DNA of 20,187 bases from JBAZOD01 sp041648955. Lineage in GTDB: Bacteria > Patescibacteriota > Patescibacteriia > Patescibacteriales > JAQTRU01. The DNA is taken from positions 1 to 20,187 of the forward strand of contig JBAZOD010000009.1 of NCBI GenBank assembly GCA_041648955.1. The letters are read 5' to 3'. Position numbers and translations under genes: made by a program. Below the pieces are notes generated by a model. It saw only the letters and a program-made list of their open reading frames with translations, searched no databases and had not been told where the DNA came from. This document shows positions 14,828-20,187 of the stretch, in pieces; positions within the stretch are counted from its first letter, which is position 1, and each line of letters begins with the position of its first letter.

Positions 14828-14929
14828 AATTCAAATGATAAATAATTCAAATGCTTCAAATGCTATTATTCGAAGCAGGTGTGATATAATTATTTGAAGC
14901 ATTTGAATTGTATTTGTAGTATTTGAATT
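14828..14929. repeat. Iterated TTCAAATG boxes and 18-bp inverted repeat at the parA promoter
   Basis: AATTCAAATGCTTCAAAT (14844-14861) is the exact reverse complement of 14892-14909. Each arm holds two box copies: TTCAAATG at 14846-14853 and 14855-14862 on the left, and ATTTGAAG and CATTTGAATT on the right. Outlying copies sit at 14828-14837 and, inverted, at 14921-14929. This makes three boxes on each side in opposite orientation. The parA -10 box lies in the loop between the arms. This is the shape of an autoregulatory operator or a centromere-like site for Par proteins. Confidence 0.8.
14882..14890 (+). promoter_or_regulatory. Extended -10 promoter of parA
   Basis: TGATATAAT is a perfect -10 box with the TGn extension. 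No good -35 box sits 17 bases upstream, which suits an extended -10 promoter. Transcription would begin near 14897, inside the right arm of the inverted repeat, so a protein bound to the arms would block it. Confidence 0.55.
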
Positions 14930-14935
14930 ATATTT

Positions 14936-15700
14936 ATGGGAAAAATTATTTCCATTGTTAATCAAAAAGGCGGAGTAGGCAAAACGACGACGGCCGTGAA
15001 TCTTGGCGCCTATTTGGCATTTTTAGGCAAACAGGTTTTGTTAGTGGATATTGACCCGCAAGCGAATGCCACTTCTGGACTGGGTATTGACCACAAAAAA
15101 TTAGAAAGTGGAATTTATGAAGCGATTATCGGCGAAAAACCTATTTTTGAAATCGTTAAAAGAACTATGCAGGACGGATATAAGGTTGCTCCTTCAACTT
15201 TAGCTCTCGCGGGGGCAGGCGTGGAATTAGTGAATATGGAAAATAGAGAATATAGGCTATCTAGAATTTTGGAAGAAATAAGAGATGAATATGATTATAT
15301 AATTATTGACGGGCCTCCTTCTCTTGGTCTTTTGACTGTAAATAGTTTGGTGGCAGCAGACGAAATACTTATTCCTATTCAAAGCGAATATTTTGCTTTG
15401 GAAGGAGTGGGCCAGCTTTTGGAAACCATATCTTTGGTGCAGAATAATCTAAAGCCGGAATTGGGAGTGATGGGAGCAATTATAACGATGTTTGATAAAA
15501 GAAACCGCCTCTCTTCCTCGGTAATGGGGGAGCTATACCAATATTTTCCTAATCGGGTTTTTCGTTCTGTAATTCCAAGAAGCGTCAGATTGGCGGAAGC
15601 GCCGAGCTATGGGCGGTCAATTCTTCACTATGATCCGAAATCGCGCGGCGGTAAAGCCTACGAAAGATTAGCAAGGGAAGTAATGGGGTTAGAAAAATAA
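14936..15700 (+). CDS. parA: Chromosome-partitioning ATPase ParA/Soj
   Basis: 254 residues, the usual size for chromosomal Soj-type ParA without an N-terminal DNA-binding domain. It binds ATP and non-specific DNA as a dimer and moves ParB-bound origin regions. The deviant Walker A box is KGGVGKTTT (residues 11-19) in the usual context IVNQKGGVGKTTTAVNLG. Walker A' follows as LVDIDPQANATSGLG, and Walker B as IIIDGPPSLGLLTVNSL. The C-terminus has RSVIPRSVRLAEAPSYGRSI, typical of the family. It starts ATG 14936 seven bases after the last TTCAAATG-type box, with no clear ribosome-binding site. parB follows after an inserted four-helix-bundle gene. The stop codon overlaps the left arm of an AT-rich inverted repeat. 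Confidence 0.96.
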   Translation: MGKIISIVNQKGGVGKTTTAVNLGAYLAFLGKQVLLVDIDPQANATSGLGIDHKKLESGIYEAIIGEKPIFEIVKRTMQDGYKVAPSTLALAGAGVELVNMENREYRLSRILEEIRDEYDYIIIDGPPSLGLLTVNSLVAADEILIPIQSEYFALEGVGQLLETISLVQNNLKPELGVMGAIITMFDKRNRLSSSVMGELYQYFPNRVFRSVIPRSVRLAEAPSYGRSILHYDPKSRGGKAYERLAREVMGLEK

Positions 15701-15709
15701 AATATAAAA
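15693..15709. repeat. Left arm of AT-rich inverted repeat flanking the four-helix-bundle gene
   Basis: AAAAATAAAATATAAAA (15693-15709) is the exact reverse complement of 16116-16132. It overlaps the parA stop codon. A related run, AAAATATAAAAAATAAAA, occurs at 15706-15723 and again just after parB (17018-17035). Low base complexity weakens the significance. Confidence 0.5.
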
Positions 15710-15724
15710 TATAAAAAATAAAAT

Positions 15725-16114
15725 ATGGGGAGGGAGGAGAAGCCCGAGAAAAGAGAATTTAAAGTAAGGTTGTATAAGTACATTATCGGATTATTAAAAT
15801 TTTTGCATAAAATTCCATATGATGGCGTCGTTAATGAATTAAGAAGGCAATTAATTAGAAGTGAAACTTCTGTCGGAGCTAATTATTTTGAAGCAGAAGC
15901 CGCCAGCAGTAAAAAAGATTTTCAGAATTATTTTCATATCAGTTTAAAATCAGCTAATGAGTCAAAATTTTGGCTGGGCATTTTATTAGATAGTAATTTT
16001 TTGCCGCAAGATTTAAAATTAGAGGCTAAATTTTTACTTCAAGAAACAAAAGAAATAGCCAATATTCTAGCCGCCAGTTTAATAACTATGAAAAACAATA
16101 ATTTAAATAAATAA
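15725..16114 (+). CDS. Four-helix bundle protein (23S rRNA intervening-sequence protein family)
   Basis: 129 residues, nearly all predicted alpha-helical, matching the four-helix-bundle (S23/TIGR02436-type) family. Signature positions are visible: LRRQLIRSETSVGANYFEAEAASSKKDFQNYFHISLKSANES by segments, notably the RSETSVGANYFEAEAA core, then ESKFWLGILLDS and ETKEIANILAASL. Proteins of this family were first found encoded in intervening sequences of 23S rRNA genes and are frequent in CPR genomes; their molecular job is unsettled, with nucleic-acid binding proposed. Here the gene sits between parA and parB in the same direction, flanked by a 17-base AT-rich inverted repeat, as if inserted into the operon. 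Base composition is like its neighbours. No ribosome-binding site is clear, and ATG 15725 is the only plausible start. Confidence 0.88.
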   Translation: MGREEKPEKREFKVRLYKYIIGLLKFLHKIPYDGVVNELRRQLIRSETSVGANYFEAEAASSKKDFQNYFHISLKSANESKFWLGILLDSNFLPQDLKLEAKFLLQETKEIANILAASLITMKNNNLNK

Positions 16115-16115
16115 T

Positions 16116-16132
16116 TTTTATATTTTATTTTT
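16116..16132. repeat. Right arm of AT-rich inverted repeat
   Basis: TTTTATATTTTATTTTT, the exact inverse of 15693-15709, lies two bases after the stop of the four-helix-bundle gene. About 20 further AT-only bases lead to the parB ATG. Confidence 0.5.
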
Positions 16133-16151
16133 AATTTTTTATTTTTAAAAT

Positions 16152-17018
16152 ATGTCCAATGGGCTTGGTCGGGGATTAGGTTCTCTCATCCCTCAAAAAT
16201 CAAATAAAACAGAAAATTTTTCTGAGAGGGAGGGTAATGTTATTTCCGATGAAAAAAATCGCATCTTGGAAATAGAGCCGGAAAGAATAAAGGTTAATCC
16301 GATGCAGCCTCGCAGCCAGTTTGGCGATTCTAATATGGACGAGCTGGTGGAATCAATAAGAGAATACGGGGTTATTCAGCCATTGGTGGTCACAAAAAGC
16401 GGAGGCGAATATGAGCTTATCGCCGGTGAACGCCGCTTGCGGGCTTCAAAGATTGTAGGCTTATCCAAAGTGCCGGTAATTGTGAGAGATGCTGATTCGC
16501 AAAGAAAACTAGAAGTAGCTCTGGTAGAAAATTTGCAGAGAGAAAATTTGAATCCGATTGAAGCCGCCGTGGCTTACAAAAAACTTGTTGATGAATTTAA
16601 TCTGACGCAAGAAGAAGTAGCGAGAAGAGTGGGGAAATCCAGGCCAGCAGTGACTAATGCCTTGCGGTTTCTCAGTTTGCCTGCGGAAGTTCAGCAAGCC
16701 ATATCAGACGGAAAAATTAGCGAAGGCCATGCCAAATATTTAAGCGGTCTTGATTCAGAAGCGAAACAAATGGCGCTATTCAAAAAGATATTGAGAAATA
16801 ATTTGACAGTTAGGGACACCGACAAGGAAGCCAAGAAAATGGGCGGGACAAAACAGGCGAGAGTAAAAATAGATTATGCTGATAAGGACAGAGAAGTTTC
16901 TTTGCGGGAATTTTTTGGCGCCAAAACCGAACTTCGGCGCCGGGGCGATGGCGGACAAATTATTATTAGTTTTTTTAGCGACGAAGAGCTGGAAAATATA
17001 ATGGGGAAAGTTAGGTAA
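16152..17018 (+). CDS. parB: Chromosome-partitioning protein ParB/Spo0J
   Basis: 288 residues with the full ParB plan. The N-terminus GLGRGLGSLIP is the usual ParA-contacting tail. The ParB/Srx CTP-binding domain holds VNPMQPRSQF, IQPLVV, the GERRLRA motif (residues 92-98) and ENLQRENLNPIEAA (126-139). A helix-turn-helix follows (LTQEEVARRVGKSRPAVTNALRFL, about 151-174), which reads parS. The C-terminal dimerisation region is short. No canonical parS (TGTTTCACGTGAAACA type) is visible in the window; the iterated repeat ahead of parA is an alternative binding site, by inference. Transcription probably comes from the parA promoter through the four-helix-bundle gene, and a clear terminator follows. 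Confidence 0.96.
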   Translation: MSNGLGRGLGSLIPQKSNKTENFSEREGNVISDEKNRILEIEPERIKVNPMQPRSQFGDSNMDELVESIREYGVIQPLVVTKSGGEYELIAGERRLRASKIVGLSKVPVIVRDADSQRKLEVALVENLQRENLNPIEAAVAYKKLVDEFNLTQEEVARRVGKSRPAVTNALRFLSLPAEVQQAISDGKISEGHAKYLSGLDSEAKQMALFKKILRNNLTVRDTDKEAKKMGGTKQARVKIDYADKDREVSLREFFGAKTELRRRGDGGQIIISFFSDEELENIMGKVR

Positions 17019-17032
17019 AAATATAAAAAATA

Positions 17033-17059
17033 AAAAACTGTCCATTAGGGCAGTTTTTT
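17033..17059 (+). terminator. Terminator after parB
   Basis: AACTGTCC (17036-17043) pairs with GGGCAGTT (17048-17055) around ATTA, with one T-G wobble. Six T end the hairpin and five A precede it, so it could work both ways. Confidence 0.85.
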
Positions 17060-17136
17060 GTTATAGTAGAAGATTTTTAAAGTATAAAGTATTTGTTATT
17101 TTTGAAATCAGGAATTAATTCATCGAAAATTTAAAA

Positions 17137-17164
17137 TTGAAAATTGATTAGGCTATGCTATAAT
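17137..17164 (+). promoter_or_regulatory. Promoter for the glycosyltransferase gene
   Basis: TTGAAA (17137-17142), a 16-base spacer and a perfect TATAAT (17159-17164) with a TGC extension (17156-17158). Transcription would begin near 17171, on the preferred start codon, so the mRNA may be leaderless or nearly so. Confidence 0.7.
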
Positions 17165-17170
17165 ATGAAT

Positions 17171-18331
17171 ATGAAAAAAAACGAAGAAAAAATAAAGCGC
17201 ATTGGGATTGATGCCAGGTTTTATGGTCCTTTAGGAAAGGGCTTGGGACGGTATACGCAGGAAGTTGTTGATAATGTTACTATTCTGGATAAAAAAAATG
17301 AATATGTAATTTTTCTGAGCAAAGAAAATTTCACAGAATTCAAAGAGACGGAAAGAGTGAAAAAAGTTTTAGCGCCGGTTAGATGGTATACTTTGACCGA
17401 ACAGATTTTGATGCCTTTTTATATTTGGCGGGAAAAACTAGATCTCATTCATTTTCCCCATTTTAATGTCCCGCTTTTCACTCCGGTTAAATTTGTGGTC
17501 ACTATTCATGATTTAATTCTGACAAAATTTCCTACAATTCGGGCTACGACCTTGAACCCATTTTTTTATAAAATAAAAAACGTGGCTTACAAAATAGTTA
17601 TTCGGTCAGCGATAAAGAGAGCCAAGATGATTATAGCGGTTTCACAATTTACAAAAGAAGATATTATCACTCAATTTAAAGTAAGCTCTCAGAAAATAAA
17701 AGTTACTCATGAGGGCGTTGCTCGCCTTCAGCCAATGGGAAAAGAAAAAAATATTTCCAATGACAAAAAAGTTCTTTTAGGTTATAATATTAACAAACCT
17801 TTCCTTCTTTATGTCGGTAATGCGTATCCGCATAAAAATTTAGAAGGGTTGATTAAAGGATTTTCTAGCTTACGCGAGAAAGATAGAGATTTATTATTAG
17901 TTTTAGTGGGGAAACAAGATTATTTTTATAGCCGAGTGGAAGAATTTACCAAAAAATATTGGCCGAAAGAAAGCCCGGTTATTTTTCCGGGGTTTGTGCC
18001 GGATGAAGAGCTGGCAATTTTATTTAAAAATGCCATTGCTTATATTTTTCCTTCTTTTTACGAGGGTTTTGGCTTACCGCCTTTAGAGGCTATGGCTAAT
18101 GGCTGTCCGGTCGTGAGCTCTAATAAATCGAGTCTGCCGGAGATTTTGGGTGAGGCAGCAATTTATTTTAATCCAGAAGACGAGAAGGATATGATGGGGC
18201 AGATTAAAAAAGTTATAGAGAATAAAAATTTGCGGCAGGAGTTAATCAAGAGGGGCAATGAGCAAGTAAAAAAGTATAGCTGGGAAAAATGTGCAAAGGA
18301 AACTCTAGAAGTTTATAAAAAAGTTTTTTAA
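17171..18331 (+). CDS. GT4-family glycosyltransferase
   Basis: 386 residues from ATG 17171, a GT-B fold retaining glycosyltransferase of family 4. The N-terminal half starts RIGIDARFYGPLGKGLGRYTQEVV, a common opening of polysaccharide mannosyl- or glucosyltransferases, and later has VVTIHDLILTKFP. The C-terminal half holds the nucleotide-sugar site: KPFLLYVGNAYPHKNLEGLI, then FPSFYEGFGLPPLEAMANG, with the paired glutamates E298 and E306, and PVVSSNKSSLPEILGEAA. It probably adds a sugar to a lipid-linked surface glycan; donor and acceptor are unknown. TTG 17144 lies upstream of the -10 box and is rejected; ATG 17165 remains possible. The gene stands alone between two terminators. Confidence 0.92.
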   Translation: MKKNEEKIKRIGIDARFYGPLGKGLGRYTQEVVDNVTILDKKNEYVIFLSKENFTEFKETERVKKVLAPVRWYTLTEQILMPFYIWREKLDLIHFPHFNVPLFTPVKFVVTIHDLILTKFPTIRATTLNPFFYKIKNVAYKIVIRSAIKRAKMIIAVSQFTKEDIITQFKVSSQKIKVTHEGVARLQPMGKEKNISNDKKVLLGYNINKPFLLYVGNAYPHKNLEGLIKGFSSLREKDRDLLLVLVGKQDYFYSRVEEFTKKYWPKESPVIFPGFVPDEELAILFKNAIAYIFPSFYEGFGLPPLEAMANGCPVVSSNKSSLPEILGEAAIYFNPEDEKDMMGQIKKVIENKNLRQELIKRGNEQVKKYSWEKCAKETLEVYKKVF

Positions 18332-18337
18332 AAATAA

Positions 18338-18374
18338 AAAAGAGGCGACATCTGTGTTGATGTGTCGCCCCTTG
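18338..18374. terminator. Terminator shared by the glycosyltransferase and the minus-strand gene
   Basis: GGCGACATC (18344-18352) pairs with GATGTGTCGCC with a two-base bulge, around TGTGTT. The A-run before it gives a strong T-run on the minus strand, so its main use is ending the 18394-18843 gene; on the plus strand the trailing T are few. Confidence 0.75.
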
Positions 18375-18393
18375 GTAGAACTTTTTCGCTCCG

Positions 18394-18843
18394 TTATTCC
18401 GGGGCGGCGGTTCTGTTGAACCGCAGATAGAAATTGGTGGCGGGGATGAGTATACCCCGATCACTGTTGCGTTTGAACTTCATGACGACGAAGGGGTCGT
18501 CATGGTTCGGTTTGCAGGGATGGACGTCGACGTAAATATAAATCGTGCCGTCATCCATCTCCTTCTCGAACGTATCGACCCCGGCACAAATTTTGCGTCC
18601 GAGATCGGCAGTGTCCACGTAGTAATGGACGAAGACGATCATCTTTGAATCGCCGCCATCCTGGAGAAGTACGCCCTGCTGGTAATGGCCGGGGACAGGG
18701 TTGGTTGCTCCGTCCGGAGTGAACTCGTTGATCCATTTCACGAAAAGTCCCGTTTTGGGGACCTCTACGAGCACATTTCTTGTGCTGTCGATGAGTTGCC
18801 GTCTGACTACCGCGCGTTTCGGCTTTACTGCGATTGAATTCAT
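18394..18843 (-). CDS. Hypothetical protein, GC-richer than neighbours
   Basis: 149 residues that I do not recognise. It begins MNSIAVKPKRAVVRRQLID and continues with alternating hydrophobic and charged residues that suggest a mostly beta fold (for example SKMIVFVHYYVD, GTIYIYVDVHP, PFVVMKFKR). There is no signal peptide or membrane helix; two cysteines lie at CAGV and PCKP. The gene looks real: it has a near-perfect promoter, a GGAG ribosome-binding site just before ATG, its own terminator, and coding-like composition. G+C is about half, well above adjacent genes, like the purC-purE fusion on the same strand. That points to recent acquisition or to unusual codon selection for high expression. 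Function unknown. Confidence 0.75.
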   Translation of the reverse strand: MNSIAVKPKRAVVRRQLIDSTRNVLVEVPKTGLFVKWINEFTPDGATNPVPGHYQQGVLLQDGGDSKMIVFVHYYVDTADLGRKICAGVDTFEKEMDDGTIYIYVDVHPCKPNHDDPFVVMKFKRNSDRGILIPATNFYLRFNRTAAPE

Positions 18844-18935
18844 GATTATTCTCCAATCTGTGTGATGGTTTGTTGGAACTACCGAGATGTATGTTTAGGA
18901 ATATTTTCCAGTTTATAAAAAGAGCGTGATTATAT

Positions 18936-18964
18936 ATAATATCATATTTAATAATTATTGTCAA
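18936..18964 (-). promoter_or_regulatory. Near-consensus promoter of the 18394-18843 gene
   Basis: On the minus strand a perfect TTGACA (18964-18959), exactly 17 bases, then TATTAT (18941-18936) with a TGA extension directly before it. It is the closest match to a sigma-70 consensus in the window. The leader would be about 85 bases. Confidence 0.85.
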
Positions 18965-18987
18965 TAGCTATAAGGGGAAGATAATAT
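18958..18987 (+). promoter_or_regulatory. Possible divergent promoter for the 19013 gene
   Basis: TTGTCA (18958-18963) and TAATAT (18982-18987) are 18 bases apart. The -35 box is the other face of the minus-strand TTGACA, so the two promoters would overlap. Confidence 0.35.
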
Positions 18988-19012
18988 TTTTTAGCTAATA
19001 TTAAAGAAATTT

Positions 19013-20187
19013 GTGAGAAAAAAAGACAGAAAACTAAATTTTTTATCAGTCAGACAGGAAGAGCGATCTTCTCGTTTTGTCGTGGATTTAAAAGAGGTTT
19101 CTGGGACAGAAGAAGTTTTTGCTGAAAAAGAAAATAAAAAAGAAAATTTTTGGAAACAAATTGAAGAAAAAATTTCAGAAAAAAATAGCCAGATAAGAAA
19201 TAAACAAAATCGCTGGCGTGATTTTTATAAAAATAAATTAGATCAGCTGGCTTTTTTAAGTCTTGGAAAGTTTATATTTGTTGTTATTTTTTGGCTGGCG
19301 AAATGGTTTTATAAACTTTGTTATGGTCTTGGGTGGGTTTTGTTTTTTTTAGTGAGACTCTTCAGTCTTATATTCGCAAAATTTTTCAGTTTTGTCGGCG
19401 CCGGAGTTCACAAATTTTATGCGGGAACAAAAATAATCGTTCAAATATTTTTGAGAAGTTTGAAGGATTTGTTTTCACAATTTTTTTCCGAAGCCAGAAA
19501 ATTTTTGGATATTTTTAATAAAATAATACGATATCCTTTCAATAAATTTTCCCGGCGGAAGCAAGAGGATATTTCCTCGCCGGAAGCGATTTCCGAAAAA
19601 GAAGATGAAGATTTTTCCCCGGCTTCGTTTCCTCCCGAACTGAAATTTTCTTGGAAAAAATCCATCGCTATTTTTGCCTTGGCTTTGTTAGTTATAATTT
19701 TGCCTTTTAAAATTTTTGTCTATTATAAATCATTTAATTTGGAGAGCCTAAAGGGGAAAATTCTCGGCGCTTCAGAAACAGCTTTAGACGACCTTTCGGC
19801 CGCTTCACAATCAGCCACTCAACTTGATTTTTCCGGGGCGAGCGATAATTTCGCTAAGGCCGGCGCAAATTTTTTAGAAGCGCAAAAACAAGTGTTAGAT
19901 ATAAACGACGTATTTTTTTCTTTAGCTTCTTTAGCGCCGGGAGGAGAGATTAAATTGGCTTCGGAGGGGAAGAAAATTTTAGCTGCCGGGCAGATCGCTT
20001 CAAGCTTGGGAGAAAATTTAAGCTTGGCCATTAAAAGTTTATTTGAAAGCAAAGACAAGGATGTTTTGGAAATATTAAATAGCTTTACTGAATATGGAAA
20101 AATAACCGCTAGCGAGGCGATTGATTTGGACAATAAGTTGAAAGAAATTGATATTAATTCTCTGCCTGCCGAGTATAAAGACAAATT
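19013..20187 (+). CDS. Large membrane protein, probable DUF4012 family, N-terminal part
   Basis: The frame is open from GTG 19013 to the end of the window (391 residues seen), so the gene is partial. GTG is the only plausible start after the in-frame TAG at 18992. Residues 1-78 are charged. A hydrophobic block at about 79-125 (SLGKFIFVVIFWLAKW onwards) may cross the membrane twice. An acidic linker (ISEKEDEDFSPAS) is followed by a clear membrane helix at about 216-238 (SIAIFALALLVIILPFKIF). After that comes an Ala/Ser-rich helical region (ILGASETALDDLSAAS, then FAKAGANFLEAQKQVLD and SLASLAPGG), the pattern of DUF4012 proteins in CPR and Actinobacteria. Function of that family is not established; an envelope role is assumed. 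The rest of the domain lies outside the window. Confidence 0.65.
   Translation, partial: MRKKDRKLNFLSVRQEERSSRFVVDLKEVSGTEEVFAEKENKKENFWKQIEEKISEKNSQIRNKQNRWRDFYKNKLDQLAFLSLGKFIFVVIFWLAKWFYKLCYGLGWVLFFLVRLFSLIFAKFFSFVGAGVHKFYAGTKIIVQIFLRSLKDLFSQFFSEARKFLDIFNKIIRYPFNKFSRRKQEDISSPEAISEKEDEDFSPASFPPELKFSWKKSIAIFALALLVIILPFKIFVYYKSFNLESLKGKILGASETALDDLSAASQSATQLDFSGASDNFAKAGANFLEAQKQVLDINDVFFSLASLAPGGEIKLASEGKKILAAGQIASSLGENLSLAIKSLFESKDKDVLEILNSFTEYGKITASEAIDLDNKLKEIDINSLPAEYKDK

Noticed and set aside
17144..17170. Longer start (TTG 17144) for the glycosyltransferase.
   Set aside because: It would place the promoter -10 box inside the coding region; ATG 17171 matches the family's N-terminus.
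18551..18964. A 137-residue minus-strand frame overlapping the 18394-18843 gene in another frame.
   Set aside because: It begins inside the promoter of the 18394-18843 gene, is rich in Arg/Gly/Ser shadow sequence, and lacks the well-placed ribosome-binding site of the chosen frame.
19318..19518. A 66-residue plus-strand frame inside the last gene.
   Set aside because: The frame from GTG 19013 stays open to the window end and shows membrane helices and a charged tail; the short frame is its shadow.
1..20187. CRISPR arrays, insertion sequences, rRNA genes and inteins.
   Set aside because: No regularly spaced direct repeats, transposase motifs or rRNA sequence were seen, and dnaE is uninterrupted. 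The repeats present are short palindromes or AT-rich strings.

Overview
This AT-rich window reads like a chromosome segment of a Candidatus Patescibacteria (CPR), probably Parcubacteria-like. That placement is inference from protein style: a four-helix-bundle protein inside parA-parB, a Baseplate-J-like membrane protein, a probable DUF4012 protein, a TPR-tailed O-antigen-ligase homologue, weak Shine-Dalgarno sites and GC-rich dispersed palindromes. Stop codons look standard.

Layout. 1-468: 3' end of uppP (undecaprenyl-PP phosphatase). 504-1361: anchored, exported DUF1554-like protein. 1362-1905: terminator, a probable decayed phosphoesterase fragment, a second terminator and a good promoter. 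1906-5517: dnaE, the replicative polymerase. 5565-6950: membrane protein with a Baseplate-J-like segment. 6992-7201: a T-box tRNA-sensing leader with promoter, antiterminator and terminator. 7215-9544: GNAT acetyltransferase and thrS, overlapping by ATGA. 9660-13000: AI-2E family transporter and a Wzy/WaaL-like protein with TPRs, ended by a bidirectional terminator. 13077-14411 (minus): GC-richer fusion of SAICAR synthetase and class II AIR carboxylase, in the domain order of animal PAICS. 14665-14748 (minus): tRNA-Leu(CAA). 14828-17018: repeat-rich operator region, parA, four-helix-bundle gene, parB. 17171-18331: GT4 glycosyltransferase. 18394-18843 (minus): GC-richer orphan gene with a near-consensus promoter. 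19013-20187: start of a large membrane protein running off the window.

How the parts relate. uppP, the O-antigen-ligase homologue and the glycosyltransferase fit cell-envelope polymer metabolism. dnaE and parAB serve replication and segregation. The T-box should couple GNAT-thrS transcription to tRNA-Thr charging. The two GC-rich minus-strand genes stand apart: each has its own strong promoter, a recognisable Shine-Dalgarno and its own terminator, which suggests acquired single-gene units.

The strongest candidates for something new are the compact T-box, whose 7-nt hairpin loop carries a possible ACC threonine specifier, the PAICS-like fusion, and the iterated inverted repeat around the parA promoter.
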